Translations under genes and position numbers: made by a program
DNA from: Cellulophaga sp. Hel_I_12
GTDB taxonomy: Bacteria; Bacteroidota; Bacteroidia; Flavobacteriales; Flavobacteriaceae
Reading direction: 5' to 3'
NCBI RefSeq assembly: GCF_000799565.1
Contig: NZ_JUHB01000001.1
Span: 3,351,501-3,415,500 of the forward strand
DNA: 64,000 nucleotides
In this document: piece after piece, positions 62,439 through 64,000 of the stretch
Position numbering within the stretch: position 1 is the first letter of the stretch
How the letters are laid out: each line of letters begins with the position of its first letter
The notes under the pieces: model-generated
The model's database searches: none
What the model was told of the DNA's origin: nothing
The model's input: only the letters and a program-made list of their open reading frames with translations

Positions 62439-63866
62439 TCAAAATTGAAAATATATAAATTCATTTTCGGTATTAAAAAATTTACTGTAGACGACTATAA
62501 TCAATACAACATAAATTGAATACCTGAAATATAGATTTTTGGGTAAAATAAAACTTCTTTCATTTTTTCTCAAGAACCACTCACTTAAAAGTAATACCAC
62601 AAGGTAAATAATACCATTTAAATTTACCTTAGCATCACTATATCTTGTAAACATCCCTAATACATATTCGTAGGCTATGGCAATGGTATCACTTCTAAAA
62701 AAGACCCATGCCATAGTTACAAAAATAAAAGTGCTTGTCATTTGAAAGAGTTCTTTTATAGAAGGGAACCATGAATTTTCGGCGACAACCGAACTTAAGT
62801 ATTTTCTATTCGAATTGAAAATGAAGGAGGGAATATAGAGCAAGGCGTGAATGCCCCCCCAAACGATAAACGTCCAATTGGCCCCGTGCCAAAAGCCGCT
62901 TACTATAAAAATAATAAAAATGTTTCTTAAAGATACCCACTTACCAAATTTGGATCCCCCTAAGGGAATGTATAGGTAATCTCTAAACCACGTGGATAAA
63001 GAAATATGCCATCTTCTCCAAAATTCTGCAATATTTCTAGAAAAATAAGGAAACTTAAAGTTCGACATTAACTCAAAGCCAAATAATTTAGAAGTACCAA
63101 TAGCAATGTCGGAATACCCACTAAAATCACAATAGATTTGAAAGGCAAAATAAATAGCTCCCATCCATAAGGACGCACTCCCAAGGTGTTGATAGTTTCC
63201 AAAAATTTCATTGACCATTGGGGCTAAAGAATCTGCAATGACTACCTTTTTAAAGAGCCCCCAAAGAATCAATCGTAAGCCCTGAACGCCTTGCTCGTAG
63301 CTAAACTTTCTTTTGTTTATTATTTGAGGCAGTAAATTGGTCGCTCTTTCGATGGGGCCAGCAACTAATTGCGGGAAAAAGGACACAAATGAGGCGAAGG
63401 CAATGAGGTCTTTAGTGGGTTCTAAATTTTTTTTATAGACGTCAATCGTATACGACATGGTTTGAAACGTATAAAAGGATATACCAATAGGTAAAATAAT
63501 GTGTACCGTCCAATTATTTTCAGTCGCATAGCCTACAGCATGTAAAGCTTCCAACCATGACTCAATAAAGAAATTATAGTATTTAAAAAAGCCCAAGACC
63601 CCAAGGTTAAATAGCATGCTTATCCAGAGTAAAGCTTTTCTTTTTAGTAGCTCGTTAAACTTGCTCAGTTGTAAGCCGATAAGGTAGTCCACAAGAGTAG
63701 AGATGGCAATTAGCATTAAAAATCGGTAGTCCCACCAGCCATAAAACACATAAGAACTTACTAGGATAAGGAAGTTTTGCTGTTTTAATTTTTTATCGAA
63801 CACAAACCAATACAGCAAAAAGACCGTAGGAAGAAATAATAAAAAAGCTATAGAATTAAATAACAA
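62439..63866 (-). CDS. MBOAT-family O-acyltransferase
   Basis: A polytopic membrane acyltransferase of about 475 residues, similar to AlgI and DltB. Signature motifs are RRWHISLSTWFRDYLYIPLGG and the catalytic His region GFWHGANWTFIVWGG. It acylates an extracellular polysaccharide or envelope polymer with the partner gene downstream. The frame is open to a TTG at 63887, but a promoter box (TATGTTTG) covers that codon, and homologues start like MLFNSIAFLLFLP, so the TTG at 63866 is preferred. Confidence 0.88.
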   Translation of the reverse strand: MLFNSIAFLLFLPTVFLLYWFVFDKKLKQQNFLILVSSYVFYGWWDYRFLMLIAISTLVDYLIGLQLSKFNELLKRKALLWISMLFNLGVLGFFKYYNFFIESWLEALHAVGYATENNWTVHIILPIGISFYTFQTMSYTIDVYKKNLEPTKDLIAFASFVSFFPQLVAGPIERATNLLPQIINKRKFSYEQGVQGLRLILWGLFKKVVIADSLAPMVNEIFGNYQHLGSASLWMGAIYFAFQIYCDFSGYSDIAIGTSKLFGFELMSNFKFPYFSRNIAEFWRRWHISLSTWFRDYLYIPLGGSKFGKWVSLRNIFIIFIVSGFWHGANWTFIVWGGIHALLYIPSFIFNSNRKYLSSVVAENSWFPSIKELFQMTSTFIFVTMAWVFFRSDTIAIAYEYVLGMFTRYSDAKVNLNGIIYLVVLLLSEWFLRKNERSFILPKNLYFRYSIYVVLIIVVYSKFFNTENEFIYFQF

Positions 63867-63884
63867 GAGGTTTGATTTAGTGCG

Positions 63885-63892
63885 CAAACATA
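63885..63892 (-). promoter_or_regulatory. Promoter -7 box of the MBOAT pair
   Basis: TATGTTTG on the reverse strand, an exact TAnnTTTG match. A start of transcription about 4 bases further downstream leaves a short leader of about 15 bases before the 63866 start codon. A TTG at 63920-63918 lies upstream (25-bp spacer). Confidence 0.55.
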
Positions 63893-64000
63893 GCTAATAT
63901 AAATAACTTTTTAGCACCAATTTAAAGGTGGTGAAGAACACTAATAGGCGGGCATTGATGGTTTTAGGGTATAAATTTTACGAAAAGGATTTCTCCTTTT

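Noticed and set aside
63885..63887. TTG at 63887 as start of the MBOAT gene
   Set aside because: It lies within an exact -7 promoter box, so it would be upstream of the transcription start; the later TTG fits homologues better.
1..64000. tRNA, rRNA or mobile elements
   Set aside because: The gaps were read for tRNA T-loop words, transposase-like frames and terminal repeats; none was found.

Overview
The window is a contiguous piece of a low-GC chromosome from a gliding member of the Flavobacteriaceae (Bacteroidota). The evidence for this is the gldB-gldC pair, DUF3857/transglutaminase proteins, the HEPN-tailed sulfite reductase, a split cobalamin-dependent methionine synthase, TAnnTTTG-type -7 promoter boxes, frequent TTG and GTG starts, and almost no Shine-Dalgarno signals. 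I see no IS element, phage, CRISPR array, rRNA or tRNA. Nearly everything is core metabolism and cell division, so most of the novelty is in regulatory DNA and in unusual versions of familiar proteins.

1-16100 is a sulfur assimilation and methionine region: homoserine dehydrogenase with ACT domains (5' end outside the window), metZ, an Rrf2 regulator, DUF2061, cysH, cysD, cysN, sulfite reductase, cobA, a ferredoxin/NADP-type reductase, then metH in two pieces and metF. Together these take sulfate to sulfide, put sulfide into homocysteine, and methylate it to methionine. The cys genes follow a promoter flanked by two 20-bp direct repeats that look like Rrf2 operators.

16164-19257 holds envelope genes: a PagL-like outer-membrane deacylase, a GIN-domain lipoprotein and a serine hydrolase. 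19400-23670 is the phenylalanine/tyrosine operon (pheA, aminotransferase, tyrA, DAHP synthase-chorismate mutase). It is preceded by a 23-codon leader peptide rich in Phe and Tyr and by mutually exclusive antiterminator and terminator hairpins. This looks like a complete attenuator and is the best regulatory find here.

23732-40459 is mixed: a GIN-domain protein, rsgA, dtd, two tandem DUF3857 proteins (one with an intact and one with a lost transglutaminase triad), a MazG-like pyrophosphohydrolase, aroA, queA, rlmN, a polyprenyl synthase, an ECF sigma factor with a membrane partner and a barrel-like protein, and a DnaG primase that has lost its zinc ligands.

40532-45446 holds a response regulator with Glu in place of the phospho-Asp, nadE, gldB, gldC, a small unknown gene, ysxC and an alpha/beta hydrolase. 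45642-61383 is the division and cell wall (dcw) cluster: mraZ, rsmH, ftsL-like, PBP/ftsI, murE, mraY, murD, ftsW, murG, murC, ftsQ, ftsA, ftsZ. Three 10-bp-phased GTGGTA boxes lie at its promoter, and murF, murB and ddl are absent. 61391-63866 is a reverse-strand SGNH-like/MBOAT pair for acylating an envelope polymer.
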